From NCBI GenBank assembly GCA_023389005.1, contig JAEWFE010000173.1, forward strand, positions 1 through 5,586: 5,586 bases of DNA, in the 5' to 3' direction. Below, piece after piece: positions 1 through 5,561 of the stretch; within the stretch, counting starts at the first letter, position 1; each line of letters starts with the position of its first letter. Under the pieces are notes generated by a model. It was not told the DNA's origin. It did not search any database and worked only from the letters and a program-made list of their open reading frames with translations. This DNA comes from Bacillota bacterium. Lineage in GTDB: Bacteria > Bacillota > Bacilli > Lactobacillales > Enterococcaceae. Made by a program: the position numbers and the translations under genes.

Positions 1-12
1 CTTATCTTTCTC

Positions 13-137
13 GGTATCAATCAACTAAATACTCGGAAAATTCACCCTCCTGCTTAAGAAAATCTCCTTTCATCCGATTTTCTTAGCAGTAGGTAACACA
101 TGAATTTTCTCGTATTTGACCAAGTTGATTGATAACC
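13..137. repeat. Long imperfect palindrome (intergenic inverted-repeat element)
   Basis: The left arm (13-64) is nearly the reverse complement of the right arm (76-137), around an 11-base loop at 65-75. Matching blocks, outside to inside, are TATCAATCAACT (15-26), AAATAC (27-32), AAAATTCA (37-44), and CTGCT plus AAGAAAATC (about 50-64), each mirrored in the right arm and separated by small insertions. The inner 9-bp stem AAGAAAATC/GATTTTCTT is perfect. The element lies directly downstream of the peptide-binding lipoprotein gene, where it could stabilise the mRNA 3' end or slow transcription. No U-tract follows the stem, so it is not a textbook terminator. The structure resembles the small palindromic repeats (MITE-like or REP-like) dispersed in Firmicutes genomes. 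No target-site duplication is visible, and the element may continue beyond position 1. Confidence 0.75.
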
Positions 138-173
138 TTTTGCTCGTAGCTAATCAAGTCGATTTACAACCTT
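106..173 (-). repeat. Two tandem copies of a 34-bp unit
   Basis: Read on the minus strand, 173-140 and 139-106 are two adjacent 34-bp units matching at 26 of 34 positions. Both begin AAGGTT and share the blocks AATC, ACTTG and TACGAG. The second unit is also the outer part of the right arm of the palindrome, so the tandem and inverted repeats form one composite element. The AA that begins the first unit belongs to the TAA stop codon (174-172) of the lipoprotein gene, so the repeat abuts the coding sequence with no spacer. The units are contiguous, with no unique spacers, so this is not a CRISPR array. Confidence 0.65.
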
Positions 174-1794
174 ATTTTACGTATGCAAGTCGGTAAGATA
201 CAGTGCGGCCGAATGGGAAGACTTGTAATCCGTGTAGGCGTTCTGATTTAAGATAGGCCACGCTTCCTTGATAGAATGGTAAAACAGCTGTGTCTTTTTC
301 GACTAATTGTTTTTCCATTTCAATCAATTTATTCCAACGTTTGGCTGGATCTTTGGCTAAAGTAGTGCGGGCTTCTTCTAATCCTGCGTCATATGCTTTA
401 TTAGCATAACCTGATGAATTTAGCCCACCCGTAGAATCATAGAACTCTAAGAAATTGATTGAATCTGCGTAGTCTGGGGTCCAAGTACCATACACTAAAT
501 CAAATTCACTCTTGTCTTGTAAGTCTAAACGGTTTTGCAATGGTACGTTTTTAATGTCAATTTTCAAACCAGGTAAGTTTTGTTGTAACTGACCTTGTAA
601 GAATTCCACCGTCTTTTTAGAAGTAGCGGTATCAGAAGCGAGTAATTCCAACTTGATTTCATCTTTACCTAATTCTTTTTTCGCTAATTCCCAGTTCTTT
701 TGAGCAGCTTTTAAATCATAAGGCATCAAGTCGCCAGCTTCTTTACGATAGTCTTCACCAGTTTCTGGATTTTTCGCAAAGTTAGTTGGAACAAAACCAT
801 TTAACGGTTGTGACCCATCAGATAAGACATTCTTCGTATAGCTCTTCTTATTGATAGCTTGTAAAATTGCTTGGCGTACATGTAAATTCCCGGTTACAGG
901 ACGTTTATGGTTTGCGCTGATATAACCAACCATCGCTTTAGGTACAAAGTGGGCTAATTTGTTATCCTGATTGTTTTGTGCATAAACATCACTCAACGTC
1001 GTATAGTCTAATTGACCATCGTTAAATAAGTTGACGCCTGTCGCAATTTCTTTGACGACTTGTACTTTCACTTTTTTCAACTTCACATTTTTTGCATCCC
1101 AGTATGTCGAATTTTTTTCTAAGGTCCAACTTTCATTATTACCATCCCAACCTTTAATCACAAAAGGTCCATTGCCAACAAAGTTATCTGCGCTTGTTCC
1201 ATAAGCTTTACCTTTTTCAGAGGCAAATTTTTCTTGTTTTGGCATAAATGGTGTACCTGTCAAAATTTCTGGTAAGAATGGTGCTGGTGCGACTAAATCT
1301 AATTCTAGTGTTTGGTCATCAAGTGCTTTAACTCCTAATTGGTCAACAGGCAGTTCACCATTACGAATTTTTTCACCATTTTTGAAGATATCCATCCGAT
1401 GACTTGAGCTAGAAGTTGTTTTAGGATCAACCACATTTTGAAATGCATACACAAAATCTTGTGCACGAACCGGCGTCCCATCACTATATTTAGCCTCACG
1501 TAATTTGAACGTATAGGTTAAGCCGTCTTCACTTACTTTAGGCTCTTCTTTGGCCATCGCAAGCTCGGGATTGCCATCTTTGTCTAAACGATATAGACCT
1601 TCTGATACTTGACCAATCATATCTGAACTGTTGACATCCGTATATTGGGCACTATCAAGTGTAGATAATTCACCTGGTGTTGATACTGCAATCTCTTGTT
1701 TGGTTGATTTGCTTTCCTTAGTGGTTGTTGCTGAATTGCCACATGCAGCTAAGAAAAGACTCGCTACAAATAATAAACTAACAACTTTTTTCAT
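172..1794 (-). CDS. Peptide ABC transporter substrate-binding lipoprotein (OppA-type, SBP_bac_5 family)
   Basis: This 540-residue protein is the extracellular, membrane-anchored receptor of an oligopeptide importer. The N-terminus is a lipoprotein signal peptide: MKK, a hydrophobic core, and the lipobox LAAC with the lipidated cysteine at residue 18, then a Ser/Thr/Lys-rich tether. The SBP_bac_5 signature lies around residues 88-124, including the block YSDGTPVRAQDFVYAF. Later OppA-like landmarks are the TYWD motif, the VRQAI block and the YADS.NFLEFY segment. The length is normal for the family and the ORF is intact. The chosen ATG follows an AAGGAAGGAAG ribosome site (1801-1811) at about 7 nt. 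The gene lies 18 nt after the hydrolase gene and is probably co-transcribed with it. No permease or ATPase genes are present, so it may be an orphan receptor that uses a housekeeping Opp permease, as the enterococcal pheromone-binding PrgZ/TraC proteins do. The actual ligand cannot be read from sequence. Confidence 0.93.
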   Translation of the reverse strand: MKKVVSLLFVASLFLAACGNSATTTKESKSTKQEIAVSTPGELSTLDSAQYTDVNSSDMIGQVSEGLYRLDKDGNPELAMAKEEPKVSEDGLTYTFKLREAKYSDGTPVRAQDFVYAFQNVVDPKTTSSSSHRMDIFKNGEKIRNGELPVDQLGVKALDDQTLELDLVAPAPFLPEILTGTPFMPKQEKFASEKGKAYGTSADNFVGNGPFVIKGWDGNNESWTLEKNSTYWDAKNVKLKKVKVQVVKEIATGVNLFNDGQLDYTTLSDVYAQNNQDNKLAHFVPKAMVGYISANHKRPVTGNLHVRQAILQAINKKSYTKNVLSDGSQPLNGFVPTNFAKNPETGEDYRKEAGDLMPYDLKAAQKNWELAKKELGKDEIKLELLASDTATSKKTVEFLQGQLQQNLPGLKIDIKNVPLQNRLDLQDKSEFDLVYGTWTPDYADSINFLEFYDSTGGLNSSGYANKAYDAGLEEARTTLAKDPAKRWNKLIEMEKQLVEKDTAVLPFYQGSVAYLKSERLHGLQVFPFGRTVSYRLAYVK

Positions 1795-1812
1795 TTCATT
1801 CTTCCTTCCTTT

Positions 1813-2520
1813 TTATAATTGTTTGACGACATAATCAAATACTTCTTGTTCTTGCTTTAAATGCGTATAAGCAAAATCCGGATGCCATTGAACCCCTAGA
1901 ATACGACGCTTTTTGTTTTCGATAGATTCAACCATCCCATCACTACATCTGCCAGTAATTTGTAATTCTTCGCCAAGTCTCTCTACGGCTTGATGATGAA
2001 AAGAATTGATTCTCCCTTGGTTGCCATAAATGGTATGTAAACTGCTTGTTTTTTCTAACAGCAGGTCATGTGAGGGTTTTTCACGAGGGATAGGATCTTG
2101 CATATGTTCGACACCGCTTAAGGGACCAATTTCTTGATACAAGGTGCCACCAAAATAAACATTTAGTAGCTGCATCCCACGACAGACCGCAAAAATCGGT
2201 TTTCCTTGTTTTAGTGTTTCGGTAATTAAGGCTTGTTCAAAGTCATCGCGTGCTTTTGAATAATTACCATCTGTCTTTTGTGCTTGTCCATAAATTTCTG
2301 GTGATACATCTTGCCCACCTGCTAATACCAACTTATCAATCTGACTGACATAAGTTTCTGCATAGTCAGGATCAGTAATTGGTAATAATAGCGGAATCCC
2401 ACCAGCATTTTGAACCCCTTCAATATATCCTCTTGGGGTGTAGCTGACAGGCAAATGATAAAGCGTACTACCTGGATCAAACGTTTCATTTGCTGCAATA
2501 CCAATAATCGCTCTGGTCAT
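1813..2520 (-). CDS. Gamma-glutamyl hydrolase / class I glutamine amidotransferase-like protein (peptidase C26, PuuD-like)
   Basis: This 235-residue cytoplasmic enzyme is predicted to cleave gamma-glutamyl amide bonds, as PuuD does with gamma-glutamyl-GABA. Visible family features are the N-terminal IGIAAN strand, the glycine loop LAGGQDVSPEIYG (about 66-78), the nucleophile elbow FAVCRGMQ with Cys113, the SFHHQAV segment (173-179), and the catalytic block GVQWHPDF with His213. The third triad position is Asp215, where the family motif is usually HPE. An in-frame ATG at 2580 would add 20 residues, but it lies at the -35 of the promoter and upstream of any transcript from it. The ATG at 2520 has AAAGGA (2529-2534) 8 nt upstream and gives the usual N-terminus. 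It is the first gene of an operon with the peptide-binding lipoprotein. The substrate could be a gamma-glutamyl peptide, gamma-Glu-GABA or another amide. Confidence 0.9.
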   Translation of the reverse strand: MTRAIIGIAANETFDPGSTLYHLPVSYTPRGYIEGVQNAGGIPLLLPITDPDYAETYVSQIDKLVLAGGQDVSPEIYGQAQKTDGNYSKARDDFEQALITETLKQGKPIFAVCRGMQLLNVYFGGTLYQEIGPLSGVEHMQDPIPREKPSHDLLLEKTSSLHTIYGNQGRINSFHHQAVERLGEELQITGRCSDGMVESIENKKRRILGVQWHPDFAYTHLKQEQEVFDYVVKQL

Positions 2521-2550
2521 GCGCATCATCCTTTCAAAGAATTTGAGGCT

Positions 2551-2580
2551 ATTATATCTGAGTACACTATATTTTCGCAA
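2551..2580 (-). promoter_or_regulatory. Promoter of the hydrolase-lipoprotein operon
   Basis: On the minus strand a -35 TTGCGA (2580-2575) is followed after 18 bp by a perfect -10 TATAAT (2556-2551). Transcription would start near 2543-2545, leaving a leader of about 25 nt with the AAAGGA ribosome site before the ATG at 2520. This placement rules out translation from the ATG at 2580 on this transcript. Confidence 0.75.
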
Positions 2581-2728
2581 CTAATTTGAAAATTTTCAGC
2601 GATAGTAAAATCTTATCACTTTATACTATATTATTTAATCCAGGCTTTTAATACCATCTATCATGACAATAACACTTAGAAATATTTATTATTCAACGTT
2701 TATTTTCTATTTTCATAACTAAATTTTA

Positions 2729-2757
2729 TTTACCAACAAACTTATCCATGTTATAAT
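2729..2757 (+). promoter_or_regulatory. Extended -10 promoter for the candidate small RNA
   Basis: The plus strand carries a perfect extended -10, TGTTATAAT (2749-2757). A weaker -35 TTTACC (2729-2734, four of six consensus bases) sits 17 bp upstream of the TATAAT hexamer, in AT-rich DNA. The predicted start is near 2764. The same nonamer TGTTATAAT forms the -10 of the zinc-ribbon gene in this window, which supports its use by this organism's main sigma factor. Confidence 0.55.
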
Positions 2758-2763
2758 TATACT

Positions 2764-2898
2764 ACTTTGTGTTTTACAGAGGTTTCCGGCGTGTACATTA
2801 ACTCCTTATTAAACGCTTTTACATCATCCTATATGACACAAAGGAAACAAAAAAATCTCAGTCGGTCCCTCATCTGAAACCAACTGAGATTTTTTTTT
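2764..2898 (+). ncRNA. Candidate small regulatory RNA, about 135 nt
   Basis: From the predicted start near 2764 the transcript would begin with CUUUGUGU (2765-2772), which pairs perfectly with ACACAAAG (2836-2843). Inside this helix, GGCGU (2788-2792) pairs with ACGCU (2813-2817), including one G-U. The loop between them exposes CUCCUU (2802-2807), a perfect complement of the Shine-Dalgarno AAGGAG. An A-rich linker leads to the terminator hairpin and its run of nine T (2890-2898). The terminator loop holds a second C-rich stretch, UCCCUC (2866-2871). Unpaired C-rich motifs are known in Firmicutes small RNAs that block ribosome sites. No family was recognised, and there is no credible ORF. The assignment is inferred from promoter, fold and terminator agreeing with one another. 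Confidence 0.45.
2849..2898 (-). terminator. Intrinsic terminator of the zinc-ribbon gene, probably bidirectional
   Basis: The arms AAATCTCAGTCGG (2853-2865) and CCAACTGAGATTT (2880-2892) surround a 14-base loop, with T-runs on the 3' side in both directions. The one imperfect pair (2863 with 2882) is G-U in the minus-strand RNA but C-A in the plus-strand RNA, so the fold is slightly better for the gene that ends at 2903. On the plus strand nine T follow the stem, so it can also end the candidate small RNA. Confidence 0.85.
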
Positions 2899-2902
2899 AC
2901 TT

Positions 2903-3898
2903 TTAGAAACGAAGCATATTTTCGATTATTCCTAAGATATTTGAATTTTCGATTAACACACCAAGGACGATTTTGAAAACAAAGTAACTGACTACACTAT
3001 ATAGTACAACTGGAATCATCGTAATATAAAAACGATTGAAGCCCTTAGGATTGGCAATTAACCAAATATTTCCATCAAAACTATAGCGTAAAATCAATAA
3101 ATATAACACGCAAAGAATCAGCGCTAATTTTAAGAAAGCTGAACCCAGTAAAGCAAAAACAAAAGCCACGATGCCCACTACTACTAAGACACTTAATGGT
3201 TCAAAAATTTGGTCTAAGGCATTTTTAAAGCTGGCTCCTTCTTTTTGCATAATGATTTCAAATATCCAGTAGACCAACACTAAGATAATTTGTGTTAAAA
3301 AGATAGCTAATAAGAACAACCAAAACATTGGAAAGGCCGAAATCGATGAACTACCATAGGATGAATGACCAAAACCAAACATGTTCGTAAATTGATTCAT
3401 CGCTCCATAGATACCTTTTAGCATCACGCCAAGCAATCTCGAGAAAGTCAATGAAAATAATAAACCAATCACAATGAAATTAATAATACCTAACGTTTTA
3501 TACTTGATTTCTCCGATGGTTGGATGCAAGATGGTCGCTTTAAGCTCTTCAAAATAATTCTTTGCTTGATCGACATGCGGCTTTAACGCTTCAAAATCAT
3601 CTAGTTTTTCAAAATCCAATACTTTTTTGCTGTTTTCTGAAGATTGGTTTTTTGTCTCTTCTTCAGATTCTTCAGGTGTTTGTGGTGCAACTATTGTTTG
3701 TGCTTTATCCTCATTTTCTGGATTTGACACTTCTTCATTGGCTGCTTGTTGAACGCTTTGGGTCTTTTCTTCGGATACAACTTCTTCAGACACGACTTGC
3801 TCTACTTTCTCAGCATTTGTCTCCCACTGATAACCACACTGAGGACAAACCAACGCCTCTTCTTCCACTTCTGTTTGACAATTTGGACACTTTTTCAT
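2903..3898 (-). CDS. Zinc-ribbon multi-pass membrane protein of unknown function
   Basis: The predicted 331-residue protein begins with a zinc ribbon: CPNC (Cys4, Cys7) and CPQC (Cys18, Cys21). A low-complexity linker rich in Glu, Ser and Gln spans about residues 25-95, followed by an amphipathic stretch (96-135). About five hydrophobic segments come next (near 136-160, 189-215, 235-252, 253-271 and 291-316), with a Gly/Ser-rich loop at about 174-187. The ribbon and linker are probably cytoplasmic. Proteins with this layout are common as uncharacterised genes in Lactobacillales, perhaps of the DUF6574 type, which I cannot verify. The start at 3898 has GGAG (3908-3911) 9 nt upstream. The adjacent ATG at 3901 is equally possible, while the ATG at 3913 lacks a good ribosome site. 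The gene has its own promoter and terminator, so it is probably monocistronic. Its function is unknown. Confidence 0.85.
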   Translation of the reverse strand: MKKCPNCQTEVEEEALVCPQCGYQWETNAEKVEQVVSEEVVSEEKTQSVQQAANEEVSNPENEDKAQTIVAPQTPEESEEETKNQSSENSKKVLDFEKLDDFEALKPHVDQAKNYFEELKATILHPTIGEIKYKTLGIINFIVIGLLFSLTFSRLLGVMLKGIYGAMNQFTNMFGFGHSSYGSSSISAFPMFWLFLLAIFLTQIILVLVYWIFEIIMQKEGASFKNALDQIFEPLSVLVVVGIVAFVFALLGSAFLKLALILCVLYLLILRYSFDGNIWLIANPKGFNRFYITMIPVVLYSVVSYFVFKIVLGVLIENSNILGIIENMLRF

Positions 3899-3921
3899 CA
3901 TTTTCCACTCCATTCTTTTGC

Positions 3922-3943
3922 TATCGTGTAAATATTCACGATA
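3922..3943 (-). promoter_or_regulatory. Perfect dyad in the 5' leader of the zinc-ribbon gene
   Basis: TATCGTG (3922-3928) and CACGATA (3937-3943) form a perfect 7-bp inverted repeat with an 8-base AT loop. It lies about 12 bp past the -10 and 11 bp before the GGAG ribosome site, so it falls at the very start of the transcript. It could be a repressor operator or a 5' hairpin that stabilises the mRNA. The sequence alone does not decide which. Confidence 0.5.
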
Positions 3944-3954
3944 AATTTTATCAT

Positions 3955-3983
3955 ATTATAACACAGCCAATAATTTTGTTCAA
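3955..3983 (-). promoter_or_regulatory. Promoter of the zinc-ribbon membrane protein gene
   Basis: On the minus strand TTGAAC (3983-3978) and TATAAT (3960-3955) are spaced by 17 bp, and TG one base upstream makes an extended -10 (TGTTATAAT). Transcription should start near 3948, giving a leader of about 50 nt. The -35 shares two bases with the end of the U-tract of the cpsD terminator, so the two transcription units are packed with no spare DNA. Confidence 0.75.
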
Positions 3984-4016
3984 AAAAAAATAAGGCAAGA
4001 CAACGCTCACCTTATT
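3982..4016 (-). terminator. Intrinsic terminator of the cpsC-cpsD operon
   Basis: In minus-strand RNA, AAUAAGGUGAG (4016-4006) pairs with CUUGCCUUAUU (3999-3989) as an 11-bp stem with two G-U pairs and a 6-base loop. An uninterrupted U-run from 3990 to 3982 follows. It begins 9 nt after the cpsD stop codon, so the operon ends here. Confidence 0.92.
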
Positions 4017-4025
4017 AAAGATTGA

Positions 4026-4733
4026 TTATTTATCTGAGTAGTAATAGTAGCTACTTTCATTCATTTGTTCCGCACCATTGTAGATAACCCCTAAAATGCG
4101 TGCTTTAGCTTGGATGAGACGGTTTTTCGCTTCTAAGATAGAATCTTTACGTGTGACACCTTCACGAACAACCACTACGGTACCATCTGTTTTCGAAGCC
4201 ATAATTAAACCATCAGCCACGGTCATTACTGGTGGTAAGTCGAACACAATTAAATCAAACATTTGATATAGCTCTTCCATTACCACATTCATACGACGAG
4301 AGTTTAGCAATTCTGCTGGGTTTGGTGGGGTTGGACCAGCTGTCATCACTGATAGATTATCTACACCAGATGGTTGAATCACTGATGAGGCAGACTGTTG
4401 CCCACTGACTAAATTACTTAGCCCTACTTCATTACTTAGGCCAAATGTTTTATGCACGGTTGCTTTACGCATATCCGCATCAACTAATAATACACGACGA
4501 CCAGCTTGGGCAAAAACGACTGCTAAGTTGGCAGATGAAGTTGATTTTCCTTCACCAGGGCCAGATGAAACCACCGTCATGCTGCGTAAAGGTTGGTCCC
4601 CAGCAACTGCGAATTGCAAGTTGGTTCTAACGGTACGATATTGTTCAGAAATCGGTGAAGTTGGGTTTAAAAGCGTAATTAAGTTCACCGGCTTCGTAGC
4701 TGTTGAGTTTTTCTTATCATATTTCTTTGCCAT
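4026..4733 (-). CDS. cpsD: CpsD/CapB-family tyrosine autokinase (BY-kinase catalytic subunit)
   Basis: This 235-residue cytoplasmic P-loop kinase autophosphorylates on C-terminal tyrosines and, with its membrane partner CpsC, controls polymerisation and export of capsule or exopolysaccharide. The sequence shows the family's N-terminal segment with SEQYRTVRTNL (29-39), Walker A SGPGEGKST (57-65, Lys63), Walker A' VLLVDADMR (81-89, with Asp85 and Asp87), and Walker B LIVFDLPP (161-168, Asp165). The tail ends SSYYYYSDK with Tyr229-232 as the likely phosphorylation cluster. Length and motifs are complete. The ATG is preceded by AGGAAGGTG (4741-4749), which overlaps the cpsC stop, so the two genes are probably translationally coupled. 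A terminator follows at once, and no CpsB-type phosphatase or glycosyltransferase gene lies downstream. The polysaccharide made cannot be inferred. Confidence 0.95.
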   Translation of the reverse strand: MAKKYDKKNSTATKPVNLITLLNPTSPISEQYRTVRTNLQFAVAGDQPLRSMTVVSSGPGEGKSTSSANLAVVFAQAGRRVLLVDADMRKATVHKTFGLSNEVGLSNLVSGQQSASSVIQPSGVDNLSVMTAGPTPPNPAELLNSRRMNVVMEELYQMFDLIVFDLPPVMTVADGLIMASKTDGTVVVVREGVTRKDSILEAKNRLIQAKARILGVIYNGAEQMNESSYYYYSDK

Positions 4734-4740
4734 TTATATT

Positions 4741-4750
4741 CACCTTCCTA
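4741..4750 (-). promoter_or_regulatory. cpsD ribosome binding site overlapping the cpsC stop codon
   Basis: On the minus strand the cpsC stop TAG (4750-4748) is the first part of TAGGAAGGTG, the cpsD ribosome site, 7 nt before the cpsD ATG. Ribosomes ending cpsC would therefore sit on the cpsD initiation region, which favours balanced production of the two subunits. Confidence 0.85.
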
Positions 4751-5545
4751 CACACGACTTCTTGAACGACGATGTTTACTATTTTCAGAATGATGGTGTC
4801 CGCTATTTGAGGATACCATATGTCCAGATGCTCGACGTGTATTGTCTTGTAATTCTTTGGCAGATAATTGTGGAATCGTTCCTAAGATAGTTAAGCCTAA
4901 TTCGTCGCGCACAAATTTTTCTGCTTTGACTGTGCGGTCTAAGAATTCAACGGCAAAACTCATTCCAAAACCAACAATCATCCCTGCTAACACCCCAATA
5001 AGCAAGTTACGTGTATTGTTTGGTGAAATTGGTGTATTGTTGACTGTTGCATTTGAAATAATTGAAATTTTATCAACACTTTCTCCTAAGACGTCTTTGA
5101 CAGTATCTTTGAAGATTGTTGCGGTTGTGTTGGCTAAACGTTCTGCATCTAAAGCTTTAGTAGAAGTAGCCACCAATGAGAACATCAATGAGTTTTCTGA
5201 CTGTACGACATCAATCGCATTATCAATTTCTTGCACAGTCATATTGATGCCATAGTTTTCTTTTAATTGATCTTTTACCTTATTTAAAATCAAATCCCCT
5301 TTAATCAGATTTTTATAAGTATTGATCATTTGTAGGTTTACATTGACATCATTTGTATTTGTGTTTTGGTTTTGTGGTAAAGTTACGACTAACTGAGCTT
5401 GTGAGCTATATTTTGGTGTTAATACAAAGAAAGTTAATCCTCCTGCTAAACCTAACCCTACAAACATACATACGATAATGGTAAAAACATGCTTTTTAAT
5501 AATCGTAAAAATATCTTTTAAATCAATTGTTTCTTCGACTTCCAT
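4748..5545 (-). CDS. cpsC: CpsC/Wzz-family polysaccharide co-polymerase, membrane adaptor of CpsD
   Basis: This 265-residue membrane protein is the activator and anchor of the CpsD kinase and sets polysaccharide chain length. The N-terminus MEVEETIDLKDIF is typical of the Wzz domain. It is followed by a first membrane segment (about 18-42), an outside domain (about 43-178) starting with PKYSSQAQLVV, and the TPISPNN turn (171-177). A second membrane segment (about 180-200) leads into FLDRTVKAEKF and a cytoplasmic tail. In this family the tail after the second segment activates the kinase. Here it ends in an unusual His/Ser/Arg-rich stretch (about 240-265). The ATG at 5545 has AAAGGA (5555-5560) 9 nt upstream. 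A TTG directly before it at 5548 would add one residue and is less likely. The reading frame is open to the window edge without a better start. Confidence 0.93.
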   Translation of the reverse strand: MEVEETIDLKDIFTIIKKHVFTIIVCMFVGLGLAGGLTFFVLTPKYSSQAQLVVTLPQNQNTNTNDVNVNLQMINTYKNLIKGDLILNKVKDQLKENYGINMTVQEIDNAIDVVQSENSLMFSLVATSTKALDAERLANTTATIFKDTVKDVLGESVDKISIISNATVNNTPISPNNTRNLLIGVLAGMIVGFGMSFAVEFLDRTVKAEKFVRDELGLTILGTIPQLSAKELQDNTRRASGHMVSSNSGHHHSENSKHRRSRSRV

Positions 5546-5561
5546 CAACCTATTTCCTTTC

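Larger units (their letters stand above)
2521..2902. other. Gene-free stretch between the hydrolase and zinc-ribbon genes
   Basis: These 382 bases contain no credible protein gene on either strand. The left end holds the minus-strand operon promoter. The part from about 2581 to 2728 is very AT-rich and shows nothing clear beyond a weak 6-bp dyad (2602-2607 with 2624-2629). The right half holds a plus-strand promoter, a candidate small RNA and a terminator that can work in both directions. Confidence 0.7.

Noticed and set aside
106..173. CRISPR-like repeat
   Set aside because: The two 34-bp units are directly adjacent with no spacer and only 26 of 34 identical positions. No cas genes are present.
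1631..1834. Plus-strand open frame of 67 codons
   Set aside because: It is antisense to the lipoprotein signal peptide and the operon junction, with no ribosome site or domain.
2322..2504. Minus-strand open frame of 60 codons
   Set aside because: It is a frame-shifted shadow inside the hydrolase gene, which has clear catalytic motifs in its own frame.
2602..2629. Weak dyad ATAGTA/TACTAT upstream of the hydrolase promoter
   Set aside because: Six base pairs with a 16-base gap in very AT-rich DNA is expected by chance, so it was not called an operator.
2806..2821. Possible catabolite-control (cre) site around AAACGCTTTT
   Set aside because: It lacks the conserved TG at the left and the C at the right of the cre consensus, and is not near a protein-gene promoter on the right strand.
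2833..2877. A 14-codon plus-strand ORF inside the candidate small RNA
   Set aside because: It has no ribosome site and runs into the terminator hairpin, so it does not look translated.
3562..3993. Open frame of 143 codons on the plus strand
   Set aside because: It lies opposite the N-terminal half of the zinc-ribbon gene and its promoter. Its leucine/phenylalanine-rich translation is what the antisense of a Glu/Lys-rich linker gives, and it runs across a promoter and into the cpsD terminator.
4528..5255. Overlapping plus-strand open frames (4528-4890 and 4842-5255)
   Set aside because: They are antisense shadows of cpsD and cpsC, which have full family motifs and ribosome sites. The shadow translations show no recognisable domain.
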